The position numbers and the translations under genes were made by a program. Source: Phoenix dactylifera (Eukaryota; Streptophyta; Magnoliopsida; Arecales; Arecaceae). Taken from it: a stretch of 64,000 nt of DNA. The notes below the pieces were generated by a model that was not told where the DNA came from, searched no databases, and was given only the letters and a program-made list of their open reading frames with translations. Every line of letters starts with the position of its first letter. Positions within the stretch are counted from its first letter, which is position 1. This document shows positions 1-11,394 of the stretch, one piece after another. The DNA is taken from contig NW_024067666.1 in the NCBI RefSeq assembly GCF_009389715.1, positions 289,001-353,000 of the forward strand, read 5' to 3'.

Positions 1-209
1 TATTTAGATAATATACTGCTAACAATCTAAAGAAGTGTTTGTTTATTTTTTTTGTTGGTAACATATAATTCAGTAAATCATTCTAAAAAGAAAATAATTT
101 GTTTAACCTCCAAGAGGTTTATCATACCTCCATTTGGACTCCTCAAGAAGTAATTTCCAAATCTCATTCAAGCGAAAAATTCGAAAATTAGTTAATGTAT
201 AATAATTAA
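1..209. other. AT-rich sequence, no gene
   Basis: Very AT-rich DNA with no coding signal. It leads into the minisatellite at 210-640 and is probably part of the same decayed retrotransposon long terminal repeat or leader, but nothing in it proves that. Confidence 0.4.
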
Positions 210-640
210 TTCATTGAATTGACTTATTAGATCTCAATCAATTATTCTAATAAGATAATAAATCTTATAATTCATTGAATTGACATTTTAGATCTCAATT
301 ATAATAATTGATTTGCTAGCACAAAATTAGTAATCAATTATTTTAATAAGGTAATAAATCTTATAATTCATTGAATTGATATTTTAAATCTCAATTACAA
401 TAATTAATTTGCTAGTACAAAATTAGTAATCAATTATACTAATAAGATAATAAATCTTATAATTCATTGAATTGATATTTTAGATCTCAATTACAAATTT
501 ACAATAATTGATTTGCTAGCACAAAATTAGTGATCAATTATTCTAATAAGATAATAAATTTTATAATTCATTGAATTGACATTTTAGATCTCAATTACAA
601 TATTTGATTTGCTAGCACAAAATTAGTAATCAATTATTAC
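210..640. repeat. AT-rich minisatellite, about 96-104 bp period
   Basis: The word TTCATTGAATTGA recurs at about 210, 271, 367, 463 and 567, giving spacings of 61, 96, 96 and 104 bp. Each unit also carries AGATCTCAATTA and TTTGCTAGCACAAAATTAG with small changes. The array sits upstream of a plus-strand Copia gag start at 988, so it may lie in the LTR or leader of that element. The last link is inference. Confidence 0.8.
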
Positions 641-987
641 TAATTCGGAAAATTCAAACAAAAAATTTGAAAATTGGTTAATTCGTAACAACAAATTTAA
701 GTTTGTACTTAGGCTTTTGTAAAAATTAAATTTTTGTGATTTTAGTGATTATATCCACTAACTAATAGTGTCAAAGAAAAGCTTATCAAAAAGACATACG
801 TGCCTAAGAAAGGTTGGTATTTAAGTGAGCCTAGTGCTCCACCATCGATCTGGAGCAGATCTGACTATTATTTTTTTTGATATATCAACTAGACATTCAA
901 AATTCAATACAAATTTTAGTACAATCTTTTGACATAGACTTTTTACCTTCATTCAAGTTTTTTTCCCTTCTTTATAACCTTGAACCT

Positions 988-1300
988 ATGGCCTCAAATA
1001 CTAGTGACCACCTTAGTGTCAAACCTGAAAAATTTGATGACCATAATTTTAGGAGGTGGCAGAACCAAATGCGGTTCTTGCTGACCACATTAGGGTTGAT
1101 CTCAGCCATAGATGAGAGCACCACTGAAGTTGATAATAGGTCCAACCCAACTACTTCACGATATGCTACTCGCTAAAACTTAAACCGGAATTCATCCTCC
1201 TTGCACACTGAACCTTCTGCCTCCACCAGCATACCCTCTAGGATACCTGATGAAATAGACTATCATTGCATCCATAGAATCCTAGGTGCCCTTTCTGAGG
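988..1300 (+). pseudogene. Copia-type retrotransposon gag, 5' fragment
   Basis: The reading frame starts at the ATG at 988 and runs to a stop at 1174. It contains a motif typical of the gag N-terminus in Tnt1-like plant Copia elements: FDDHNFRRWQNQMRFLLTT, then LGLISAIDE. Reading past the stop gives more gag-like sequence (HRILGALSE) until about 1300. There it is cut by LTR sequence of the minus-strand Copia element. No pol follows on the plus strand, so this is a dead 5' fragment into which the next element was probably inserted or recombined. Its product would have been a nucleocapsid-type structural protein. Confidence 0.7.
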
Positions 1301-1627
1301 TTCCAATCACGGAGGATGTGCTGGAGCAGATTTCATGGGATTGGTAACTGTTCGTATATTCCAAAATTTGTTTGACAGTTTCAATTACGGAGGATGTGTT
1401 GGAGTAGATTTTGTAGATTTAAAATGTTAGACAATTATGCTGTGCTATAATTGCCTAACATTTGACACCTATACAGAATATTGTTTCCTACAATAGTGCT
1501 CGACAATAACAATATATGAGTTGTGCATGGTTGTCAGATATAACAATAAAATCCTCCTAGAATTGTTTGACAGTTCCAATCATGGAGGATGTGATGGAGT
1601 AGATTTCATAGGATTGGTAACTGTTCG
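1301..1627 (-). repeat. Extra partial LTR copies next to the Copia 3' LTR
   Basis: 1301-1358 repeats the terminal part of the adjacent LTR (GGAGGATGTGCTGGAGCAGA, then GGTAACTGTTCGTATA). 1359-1627 repeats a longer internal piece plus the same end, but stops at ...ACTGTTCG, where the full LTR copy at 1628 begins. The array therefore holds about one and a half more LTR ends than a single insertion would leave. Unequal recombination between LTRs, or insertion next to an older LTR, would explain it. Confidence 0.7.
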
Positions 1628-2080
1628 CACCTTTCATTGATATTAAGGATGTATATATACAAGTGATTCACTTGAATCAATCCTGAAATTATGCTGTGCT
1701 ACAACTACCTAATATTTGACACCTATGCAGAATATTGTTTCCTACAATAGTCCTCGACAATAACAATATATGAGCTGTGCATGATTGTCAGATATAACAA
1801 TAAAATTCTTCTAAATTTATTTGACAGTTTCAATCACGAAGGATGTGCTGGAGCAGATTTTGTGGAATTAAAACGTTAGACAATTATGCTGTGCTATAAC
1901 TGTCTAACGTTTGACACCTATACAGAATATTGTTTTCTACAATAGTGCTCGACAATAACAACATATGAGCTGTGCATGGTTGTCAGATATAACAATAAAA
2001 TCCTCCTAGAATTGTTTGATAGTTCCAATCATGGAGGATGTGCTGGAGCAGATTTCATGGGATTGGTAAATGTTCGTATA
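1628..2080 (-). repeat. Copia 3' LTR (left copy)
   Basis: Matches 10679-11118 along its length, from CACCTTTCATTGATATTAAG to GTTCGTATA. Each LTR contains an internal imperfect duplication of about 200 bp, marked by two copies of the word TTATGCTGTGCTA. The left copy lacks the roughly 39 nt that stand next to the primer-binding site in the right copy, so its outer end is truncated or recombined. Confidence 0.85.
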
Positions 2081-2093
2081 TGCCCCCTCAAGA
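2081..2093 (-). other. Polypurine tract of Copia element
   Basis: On the minus strand the sequence CTTGAGGGGGCA lies directly before the LTR start. Such purine runs prime plus-strand DNA synthesis in LTR retrotransposons. Confidence 0.7.
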
Positions 2094-3012
2094 TGAACGT
2101 GCCATCAGCAAGACCAATCTTGGATTTGGGTAGTTGAAATCGTTGGCGAGCTAATGGCTCGGTCAGCATATCAGCAAGTTGATCAAGAGTGTGGACGTGA
2201 TGCACACTAATTTTTCCTTTGGGTACAAGATCACGGACAAATAAGAGGTCAATTTTCGATATGTTTCATACACGTATGCTGCACGGGATTGAGACTAAAG
2301 TGATTGGCGCCGATATTATCACAGAAAATTTGGGGGGCATGTGCGAGCTTGAGACCAAGTTCTGTAAGTAGCGAGTGAAGCCAAATGGTTTCAAAAGTGG
2401 CAGCGGCTAAAGCACGAAATTCAGCTTCTGTAGAAGAGCGAGACACCGCGCGCTGCTTTCAGGCCGACCAGGAAATAGGATTGTGCCCAAGGAAGGTGAT
2501 AAATGCAGTGTGGAAACACGAGTGTTGGTATTAGCAGCCCAGTCCGCATCCGTGTATGTGTGCAGCTTGAGTTCATTTTTTCTGCGAATATGAATACCAT
2601 CAAATATCGTATGCTTGAGATACCTGAGTAGTCGCTTAGTAGCAGCCCAGTGTGTATCAGTTGGTTTGAGCATAAATTGAGAGAGATGATTGACAGCAAA
2701 CGCAATGTCCGAACGAGTCAGGCCAAGGTATTGAAGGGCACCAATTATTCTGCGGTACGCAGTGCTACCGGCCGAAGGTGAGCCATCATTAAGAACAAGG
2801 GCCTGACTTGTAGACATAGGAGTCTAGATGCTCTTGGCACCATCCATGTGAGAAGATCACGAACATATTTATGCTGCGAAAGGAAGAGACCTGAGGTCAT
2901 GGGAATAACCTCAATTCCCAAAAAATAATGGAGATTGCCCATGTCTTTCATGGAAAATCTAGAGCCAAGTTGTGCTATAATTTTGGACACAAATATGGAG
3001 TCATTGCCTGTG
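2094..3012 (-). pseudogene. Copia pol 3' part: end of reverse transcriptase and RNase H
   Basis: The frame resumes after the insertion with ITGNDSIFVSK, then MKDMGNLHYFLGIEV of the reverse transcriptase connection region. A frameshift and a stop near 2830 move the reading to MSTSQALVLNDG, ALQYLGLTRSDIAFAVNHLS and the RNase H signature YTDADWA. A further shift leads to STEAEFRALA, another RNase H landmark, and FCDNIGA. The last codons run up to the polypurine tract. The order and motifs are standard for plant Copia pol, and the breaks make it non-functional. Confidence 0.85.
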
Positions 3013-4218
3013 ATAACTGTTGGGAATTGTATCATAAATATCAATCGTCAGCATGTTGATGATTGAATTTTGTAAATGAATTGACAAATTAATAAAGTAT
3101 TATTTGGCATTATTCATCATTTTACATTTTCAAATGAACTCTTATATGATGAAGTCTATAGGACTTATTTTATGATAAAGAAGAATTTATCTTCAAGTCC
3201 TTAAAACTGTTCGCGACCAAATGATATACTGTTACTAAGACGACAGCATTATCAAGATTAGGTCGTTGTGTGACATATAGATTGGTTGTTATTTTAACCA
3301 AGGAGTGTGGAGATATTGATATGTCACACAGGTGAAGTGTAGGAGTACATTTCACTGAACGTGATCGATTCCAAAATGCTCTACTTGTCAAAAGATATTC
3401 CGAGTGGATGTGGGTATAAATTTGGCCCTCTGACCTGAGACCGCAACCTGTGATTAGCAAGCAACTCACTGTACTTTGGTACCGGACTACCTGAATTTCT
3501 AATTTAGTGACTGAAGGTTATTGGGTGCAGTCAAGTACTTGCGTAGTCAGTTGTGAGTCGAGATGGAATTGACCCCTCCAAAAAACAGGAGATAATGTCT
3601 TGTGATTAATTCAGCAAAACCTTGGCCAGGATAATCCCAGTGAGGAGTCACGGAATATCTACAGTTAATCACATAATGGTTTACTAATTATAGGGTTGAC
3701 AGTGAGCTCTAAGTCGTCCTGACATTAGGAGTCAAAGAAATTGAATTATACAGTAACCATAGTCCAGAGTTCCAAAATATTTGCTTCGCAAATATTCGGC
3801 CTATTCGGATATCGGGTACCATTGCTAGATGGTTACATCGATTAGTGTAGGAAGTCGTTTCTGTACTATCGGCTTAGGTTCGAACCTATGAGATCACACG
3901 TATAGAAGTTTCTTGATTGATCAAGATGATTGAGAATCATTTAGGGATAATTTGGTCAATTCGATTAGCAAATTATCCTATAAAATAATTAAAGTAATTA
4001 TTGGAGGATTAATTAGAAATTAGATTGCTAATGAACTCAATTGGATTGAATAATTGGACTAAGGATGAGCCAAATTGAATTAGATTCAATTCTAGGCTCA
4101 ATCAGGATTTTGACCTGATTGGATTAGGTCTAAACCAAGAGGACTTAGGTAGACCAAATTGAATTAGATTCAATATGTGCTAAATTAGGGTTTGACCTAA
4201 TTGGATTAGGTTCAACCC

Positions 4219-5950
4219 AAAGTGATTGTGTTGCCCAAGGTGACAACCCAAGAGGGGGGGTGAATTGGATTTTCTAAAAATTATGTTTCCTAATTAACTT
4301 TGAATTGAATGCAGCGGAATGATAAGATGTTATCTTACTTAAGCTCTAGGCAATTACAAGTAAAGCAGTAAAAATTAAGCTAGAGCAACTACACTATGGC
4401 TTTAAGGTGCAATTGATCTAAAATTAACTTATAGTTGTATGATCAATTTTAATATATGTGAATGATATGAATGGAGTGGATACTAAGCAAGCTCTAAACA
4501 ATTACATATAAATCAATAGGAAATAAAGCTGGAGATATTACACAATCAAGTATTGAAGCACAAGAGATAAGGCATCACAAACACAAAGATGTATAGTGGT
4601 TCGGTGCACCCCAGCACCTACATCCACTTCCCAAGATCTCTTGAAAATTTTACTATAATTTCTCAGATTACAGCCGGTTGTTTTACAAGCTCATAGCCTA
4701 ACTTGTTGTTTTCACGAGATTACAACGAACTCGGTCGATTTTTACAAGCTCACCGACTAGAACCAATCCGACCGTTTTCACGGGCTCACAATCCAACCCA
4801 GTTGGTTTTTCCTCGATTACCAACTACAACCTACAACGTTGGTTTTCACTGGCTCACCAACAATCCTTAACCCCTTGATTTAATTTCTTGATTGAATCAA
4901 GTTACAAAATGTCAAAATAGGAGTTTAAAACAAATACAAACTTCTCAAACAAGCAGATATAACAATATAAACAAATAGAGTAAAGAGAAGAATCCCTCAA
5001 ACAAGTTTTGCAGATAAAAGAATTCGACTTCTTATTTACTTGATCCTCTTCTGATTTCGCATGAGCTAGAGGATCACTAAGGCAGCACACAGTTGGAGAG
5101 GAAGCTTTAGGATTCACTCAGATGCTCTTCTTCTTTCTCTTTTCCTTTTAATGATCCTTTTGTGCTCTTGGAAGGTTTCTCTTAAAATCTCTTTGAAATC
5201 TCTTCCCTATGTGTTCTCTCCCACTTTCTTAACTTTTTTCCTTGCTCTTCTCTTGATTTTATAGCTTTGGATGACGTGGGAACAAAGATCTAGCCGTTAG
5301 AGACAAAAATAGAGCCGTTGGAGTCGAGAAAAAAAACTAGCCGTTATGCCTCCCAGCGTGCTCGAGTCGACTCGGCTGAAGCAGGAGTCGACTCGTGAAT
5401 AGAAGTCTGCTCGGCACTTAGCTGGAGTTGGCTCGCACTGTAGCTAGAGTCGGCTCGAGAATTGTAGCGCTGAAATCTACTTTCTATCCTGACTGAGAGA
5501 GATGGCTCGAATGTAGCTGGAGTCGACTCGGCACTGTAGTTGGAGTCGGCTCGCACTGTAGCTGGAGTCGGCTCGAGAACTGTAGCCCTGAAAACTACTT
5601 TCTGTCCTGATTGAGAGAGATGGCTCAAATGAAGTAGGAGTCGATTTAGCACTGTAGCTGGAGTCGGCTCATGAATAGTAGGCTCGAATACTATTCTTTT
5701 GAGTTTTTCTTTAGTATTATCCCTCCAACTTGAATTTTTTGTACTTGAAACTTGGGCCATGAAGTATGGCTTTCTTCTAACTTTTCTTGAAAACTTTTGA
5801 GGCCTTCTTGCATTCTTCCAACTTGCTATATTCATTGCAAAACAATTTATCTTTCTTCTTGCAACACAACCAATAGTAATTATACTTCAAGATTTTGTGA
5901 TCATCAAAATCAATCTTTGGGTGAGTTTGACAGCTTTGACTCTCCCCCTT
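4219..5950. mobile_element. Inner retrotransposon-like insertion (approximate ends)
   Basis: Around 4219 the sequence changes to TGACAACCCAAGAGGGGGGG followed by TGAATTGG, a start I associate with a family of long plant LTRs. Near 5890-5950 it reads TGATCATCAAAATCAATC and then a CT/C-rich stretch, which is typical of the other end of such LTRs. It contains the minisatellite at 5344-5700 and no coding region. The outer sequence on both sides belongs to the 3018-7409 insertion. I could not fix the ends or find a clean target duplication. Confidence 0.4.
5344..5700. repeat. GTAGCTGGAGTCGGCTCG minisatellite
   Basis: Variants of an 18-20 nt unit built on GGAGTCGGCTCG or GGAGTCGACTCG are repeated at least ten times. 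They are arranged in a higher-order unit of roughly 120 bp that also holds CTACTTTCTGTCCTGA and GAGAGAGATGGCTC. The long minus-strand reading frame over it is a by-product of the repeat. Confidence 0.8.
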
Positions 5951-7409
5951 CGTTCTCTCCCTTTTCTTCTGGGGGATTACTCGAATATGCTTGCAGATTG
6001 GACTTCACTAATTGTTAAGGATTGATCATATGAAATGGGTTTGATCTGAACTGTTCGGATTTCAAAGTCCACATGTCACTTGTTCATACATAGCGCCATG
6101 AATTGATTTTTAATATGATTAAAAATTTATTCAAATTGTTTATTGGCACCATGTGACACGTGGCACACATCAGAGTTCCCCTCCATCATCAGATGGGGCG
6201 ACATGGGAGATGATTTCATGAAAAGAATTGGATAAGGTCCAATTCTCTCTCTTCATGGCACCATGACACATGTCATGCTTATCAGTTCTAATTAGGATTG
6301 AATTTCGAATTCAAACACTTTAAAATCATCACATGACCCCCTAATCTGATGGTGGGCATGGGGCATTGATTGGAATGAAAAATTACGGCGACATGATCAA
6401 GGGTTATGATGAGATCAAACACATCATGCCGCCATCCATTCTGAATTTTCCCTTGCGCATGAGTTCAAATTTCGAATTTAATTTGACCTATGGTTGAGAT
6501 CTGATTTGGGGTTGTTATTGCCGTACTCATGCACCAACTAAAGGTGGTTCAGAGCATTTGAATTTCGAATTCAAATGTTTTGAAGAATGTTTTTAAAAAG
6601 GGTACTTCATGGGTGTCGCCAAGAATAATTTCTGCAGCCTTCTTCTCCTTCACGCCACAACACTACCTCCTTCTCCATTGGAGTTAGGGTTTTTAGGGAT
6701 TATCTCTGAGAGATTCTAGATCAGATCCGAGTTCTCTACTCTTCCTACAAACCTCTCCTTCTTTTGCTTCAAGACGATTGATCAAGAGTTGATCAAATTC
6801 GAGTGAGCAGATTTCAGTCTTCTCACGTTCTGCAGTTGCTAGCATAGTTGCAGAAGGAGATCCTTCAGGCTTCGCGTGTACTTCTCGTAGAGACCATTTG
6901 TATGCGTGGCTGCGAAGTCGAGGATCAGATCCACAAGTTTCTACTATCATTAAAAGGTATTACTCTAGATCTTGCATTAATCCTCTATATTAGTGTCAGG
7001 GTCTAGGTCTGATTCTCCGAGGTTTTACCCTCATTTGGGGCTCCTCATAGAGTTATCTCTAGAGTCCATTCGATGGATATTTGAAGATTAATTGGAATAG
7101 AGTTTTTACCTTTCAGATTTGATAATTAATCATGCATTAAGTTTTAGCATAATTGTTTAAACAATTCTGGCATAATCCTTTGTGTTCATACAGTGCTGAT
7201 TTCTAGATTTGATCTTGTTGGCATGCACGAATTAAATTGTCTAATTCGATTTTTTTGCTGCCATTTTGAAACTCTAAAAGAACTACGTATGGCTTGATCC
7301 TCCTTTCAAAGGGGTACGTAGGCAACCCGATCAGGTTCAGCCATGTGATTTGAAAAAGTTTCAAAATTCAGCATGCTAAACACTACTAAAACCCGATTGA
7401 TCTCTTTCA
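5951..7409. other. Non-coding part of the 3018-7409 insertion
   Basis: No gene. The DNA is moderately AT-rich with repeated TTTCGAATTCAAA words near 6305, 6465 and 6560, as is common in LTR or untranslated regions of plant retrotransposons. Confidence 0.45.
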
Positions 7410-7414
7410 ATAAC

Positions 7415-9526
7415 AAGGTCGTCGACATAGACAAGACAATAGCACACGATGCCGTCCAAGGTGTGAATGAACAGTGAGATATCAATGTAGGAGTGAACAA
7501 AACCATAGCTGAGAAGAGCAGCTCGGAGAGATTGGTACCATGAACGTGGTGCTTGTTTGAGTCCATAAATACTCTTCTTTAATTTACAGACATAATGAGG
7601 CTTCGAGGGATCTTCAAAGCCGGGGGGCTGTTTCATGAACACAGACTCACAAAGAGTCCCATGCAAAAATGCATTGTTGACATCCAATTGCCTGAGAGTC
7701 CAGCCGTTCATCACAGCTAGAGTTAAAATTAGCCGAATAGTGGCTGGTTTTACAACCGGACTGAATGTCTCGAAATAATCCACACCAGGCCGCTGATGAA
7801 AGCCCTTGGCTACCACTCGTGCTTTGAACCGACTGATAGAGCCATCTGAGTTCCATTTTACGTGGAACGCCCACTTGATGCCGACCAAATTTTGTCCAGA
7901 CCGAGTGGGAACAAGATCCCAAGTTTCATGCTTAAGGAGTGCAGTGAATTCTTCGGACATGGCTGCACGCCAGCGCGGGTCCTTGAGAGCCTGACTAACA
8001 CATGTTGGTTCTATGGGCTCAAGGAGAGGATGTTTGGTCACAACATGGAGTTGCTTTGGGCGGTAAATATTTTTCATGGAGCATGTGGTCATGGTGCGAG
8101 TGCGGGGAGGATCTGGTGGTGGGGAGGCCACGGGAGAGGGAGCTTGCGGAACTATTGACGGGTTAGTTTCCGGCAGGGTAGATGTTGGGGGGGGCTCGAT
8201 AGTGGGGCTCGAAGAAGGCAAGGAAGAGTCCTCTTAAGGCGGTGCGAGCAGGGTGTGTGGTGCAGTAAGAGCTCCCATTGGCACGATGGATAGCGCTGGC
8301 TCGCCCATAAGCGGCCTCTCAGATGATGGTAGAGTAGAGTGGGACAGTGGTGCGGAGACCTTGAGAGAAAAAACTAACTCATCAAATGTGACATGTCTTG
8401 AGACATAAAGCCTTTTAGTGTGGAGCTGCAGACAGAGATATGCACTTTGACTGGTTGAGTAACCAACAAATAGACAAGGAAGAGACTTTGATTGAAACTT
8501 GTTGCTATTATATGGCCGCAACCAAGGAAAGCAAAGACAACCGAATGATCTAAGTTTTAGATAGTTGGGCTGCTGAATGAAGAGAACTTCGAAAAGTGAT
8601 TTGTGACGAAGAATAGGAGAGGGCAACCTATTAATAAGATAGATAGCAGTAGCAAATGCATAGGACTAGAATTCGGATGGAAGAGAGGCATGACTAAGAA
8701 GAGTTTGGCCAGTTTCCACCACATGACGGTGACGACATTCGGACACTCCATTTTGTTGTGGAGTGTGCGGTGCCGAGGTATAGTGGCTGATTCCATGCTG
8801 AGAGAGAAAAGGTTTTAACGCTATAAATTTTCCACCGTTATCTGAATATAGGCTTCGAATTTTAGCATTAAATCTGGTCTCAATCATTTTATGGAATTGG
8901 GAAAAAATAGTTCGGACATCCGATTTTTGATGTTGAGGAAAGAACCATATATACTTAGTGAAATGATCGATAAAAATGACATAATATTTGTGACCACTAA
9001 CACTTGGTATAGGCGATGGTCCCCAAACATCAATGTAAATAAGATCAAAGGGTGCATTGCTTGTCATGCCATGTTTGTGGAAAGGTAATTTGTGAGCTTT
9101 ATTGATGGCGCAAGAATCACAAAGTTGAGAACAAGGCTTGGTGCTACTAACAGGAAGAGAGAAAGAGGTAATAAGACGAGAGACAACTTTGAACGAGGGA
9201 TGACCAAAACGACTAAGCCATCCATCTAAAGAGGTCTTCTCATGAACAAAAGCAAGCACCTTATTCTTTGGTGGTGTGCCAACAGGAGCCGGTAAGGGGT
9301 ACACACCATGCTCACATGGTCCTCGTGGAAGAATCTTCCTCATTCTCCGATCCTTCACAAGAAAAAAAGTAGGATGAAATTCAAGAAAAACATCATTTTG
9401 CTTTGTGAAATAATGAACAGACGGTAGGTTTTTTTGGATAGTAGGAACACAAAGGGTGTCTTTAACATGAAATGTTCGATTGGGATAGGAAAGAGTTAGA
9501 GAACCAAAATGTGTTATAGGAAACAT
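7415..9526 (-). pseudogene. Copia pol 5' part: integrase and reverse transcriptase
   Basis: One reading frame, broken by isolated stops at about 8666 and 8234, encodes the pre-integrase region (LDGWLSRFGHPSF), the integrase core with its catalytic residues in YIDVWGP, YSDNGGKF and NGVSE, the integrase tail (LRSFGCLCFPWL, FVGYS) and the reverse transcriptase. The latter shows DPRWRAAMSEEF, RFKARVVAKGF, QLDVNNAFLHG and the catalytic YVDD box. The first stop is a UAG where the family has a tryptophan, so single base changes account for the breaks. The frame is cut just after YVDD by the 3018-7409 insertion and continues at 3012. Copying of element RNA and its integration would have been its functions. 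Confidence 0.9.
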
Positions 9527-10627
9527 GATTCGTCGTCAATCACAACTTCATCTGTACCATCATATTCAAAGTGGAGGTGGAGATTAGACATCTTGGAGGT
9601 GATGTTGTGAGAAATAGCAGAATCAATAAACCACCTCTTGTCCGTACTCGGAGTTGTCGTGGTGCAATTGGCCGTAGTCTCCGCAGGATGAATCTGAGGG
9701 CAGTATTTTGCAACATGACCAAATTGATCACAATACTGACATTTGGGCGGTGATTTTTGCTGCTTGGAGTGTCGAGGCTTGGAGTTTCCTTTCTGCTGCT
9801 TGCCGCGAGAGAAAGACGAGTGCTTCTTGTAGGAATGCTGATGAGATAACTCCTTACGCTGCATGGTATTAGCAATGACTACCAGCGTTTGAGAGGAGGA
9901 TTCTAGGCATTTAATTATAAGATAGGATTCATGCCCGACGAGCAAATCATGAAGCTCTTCAAAGGAAAGGGATGATTCCCGTGCACGAATAGGAGCAGCC
10001 ATATCGCAATATTCAGAACCAAGGCCATTGAGGAACGTATAGTGTAATGTCATCAGGGGACAATGGAGCATCAATTTGAGCCAGTTCATCAGCAAGAGTT
10101 TTTACAGATTACAGAAACTCAGTAACGGTGCAGGTACCGCGCTGAATGAGTGTCAATTCCTTCTTTAAGTTGCATAATACGAGTGCGGGAGCGACTGGCA
10201 TAAAGCTTGGTTAGTCTGCACCAGGCATCATGGGACGTCTTCGAGGTTGCTATGAGAGGGATCATAGCATTAGAGACCGATGTGAGGATAGCAATTAATA
10301 TGAGCTTATCCTGACGAAACCAGTGGTTGAAAGAGGCACTGGCTGCAGCATCGGGATTCGAAGAGGTAGGCACGGGGTGATACTTGAGATCCATCAACAT
10401 AGCCAAATAGGTTGTAGCCGAGGAGTAGGGACTCGGGTTGAGCATTCCAAGAAGGGAAGTTGATTGGTGTGAGTCTGGCAGTGACCTGTTGGAAGGGCAT
10501 TGATGGCAATGAGGGGAGTATCAGTGGAGGTGGGTGAGGGTTGAGTATTGGGAGACGTGGTATTGGATGCGGATTCCACCATTTGCGAAAGCTGGATCGA
10601 AAGGCTCGTTGGAGAAGAGGTTGTCTT
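9527..10627 (-). pseudogene. Copia gag and protease region
   Basis: Three overlapping frames cover gag. The N-terminal part (about 10394-10605) is shifted relative to the next part, which reads FNHWFRQDKLILIAILTS and DAWCRLTKLYASRSR. A third frame carries DLLVGHESYL, a basic linker and the zinc knuckle CQYCDQFGHVAKYC (CX2CX4HX4C). The protease follows, with WFIDSAISHNIT where active copies normally have a D-S-G-A core, so the catalytic triplet is altered. At least two frameshifts separate these pieces. Confidence 0.85.
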
Positions 10628-10639
10628 GCTCTGATACCA
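10628..10639 (-). other. Primer-binding site of Copia element (tRNA-iMet type)
   Basis: On the minus strand the sequence is TGGTATCAGAGC, the standard complement of the initiator methionine tRNA 3' end in plant LTR retrotransposons. It directly follows the inferred LTR end. Confidence 0.85.
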
Positions 10640-11118
10640 TAAAGAGCGAAACAAACAACAGGTTTGTAAAGGCTCACACACCTTTCATTGATATTAAGGA
10701 TGTATATATACGAGTGATTCACTTGAATCAATCCTGAAATTATGCTGTGCTATAACTGCCTAATATTTGACACCTATACAGAATATTGTTTCCTACAATA
10801 GTGCTCGACAATAACAATATATGAGCTATGCATGGTTGTAAGATATAACAATAAAATCCTCCTAAATTTGTTTGATAGTTTCAATCATGGAGGATGTGTT
10901 GGAGCAGATTTTGTGGAATTAAAATGTTAGACAATTATGCTGTGCTATAACTGCCTAACGTTTGACACCGATACAAAATATTGTTTTCTACAATAACAAC
11001 ATATGAGTTGTGCATGGTTGTCAGATATAACAATAAAATCCTCCTAGAATTGTTTGATAGTTCCAATCACGGAGGATGTGCTGGAGCAGATTTCATGGGA
11101 TTGGTAACTGTTCGTATA
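10640..11118 (-). repeat. Copia 5' LTR (right copy)
   Basis: Lies between the primer-binding site and the end of homology with the left LTR (GTTCGTATA). Its inferred ends are TA...TA rather than TG...CA, so the exact borders are uncertain. It contains the same internal 200-bp duplication as the left copy. Confidence 0.75.
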
Positions 11119-11394
11119 GGTTTGAGGATCACTTTGAGTCCCTGTGTGATATCGTCGTCCCAATCCTCCTCCTCCTTGTCCTTAGAGAGAGATTTGATTG
11201 GGGGAGAGGAAGTCACAAAAGAGAAAAAGAAACAGAACGGTGGAGAGGATTTGGAAAAACAGGAGGTGCCGACGGTAATATTTCTTCTTGAAATTAGTTT
11301 CTAATAGCCAAATTTTGGGAATGAAAGTAGAGGGAGAAGTCAGCAATCCTACCATTTTCTTCTGAAAACCCAACCTCGAAGTTTGAGGCTTTAA
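11119..11394. other. Unassigned sequence between Copia LTR and MITE
   Basis: A short reading frame on the plus strand crosses the LTR border and is not conserved-looking. I see nothing that supports a gene here. Confidence 0.3.

Larger units (their letters stand above)
3018..7409. mobile_element. 4.39-kb TG...CA insertion in Copia pol, probable solo LTR or non-coding LTR element
   Basis: The insert starts TGTTGGGAATTG and ends GATCTCTTTCA, and is flanked on both sides by ATAAC (3013-3017 and 7410-7414). TG/CA ends and a 5-bp target duplication are the signature of LTR-retrotransposon integration. I see no second copy of its start or end inside it and no coding region that belongs to it. Without the inner insertion near 4219-5950 it would be about 2.7 kb, so the simplest reading is a large solo LTR, with a LARD-type non-coding element as the alternative. 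Near its right end is CCTTTCAAAGGGGTACGTAG, a word I associate with plant LTRs. Confidence 0.7.
1628..11118 (-). mobile_element. Ty1/Copia LTR retrotransposon, minus strand, interrupted
   Basis: Read on the minus strand the order is LTR (10640-11118), primer-binding site complementary to initiator tRNA-Met (10628-10639), gag with zinc knuckle, protease, integrase, reverse transcriptase, RNase H, polypurine tract (2081-2093) and LTR (1628-2080). Integrase before reverse transcriptase is the Copia order. It is disabled by frameshifts in gag, at gag/integrase and near 2830, by single stops in pol, and by a 4.39-kb insertion (3018-7409) right after the YVDD catalytic box. The coding parts are otherwise well preserved, so the element is not very old. 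I could not find its own flanking target duplication because the left end is rearranged. Confidence 0.9.

Noticed and set aside
5344..5835. 163-codon minus-strand frame
   Set aside because: It is the translation of a tandem repeat in a non-coding insertion.
4219..6025. GATTG near 4207 and 6020 as a target duplication for the inner insertion
   Set aside because: The right end would not be CA and five matching bases in this much sequence are expected by chance.
10981..11304. 107-codon plus-strand frame
   Set aside because: It crosses the border between a Copia LTR and unrelated sequence, so it cannot be an inherited gene.
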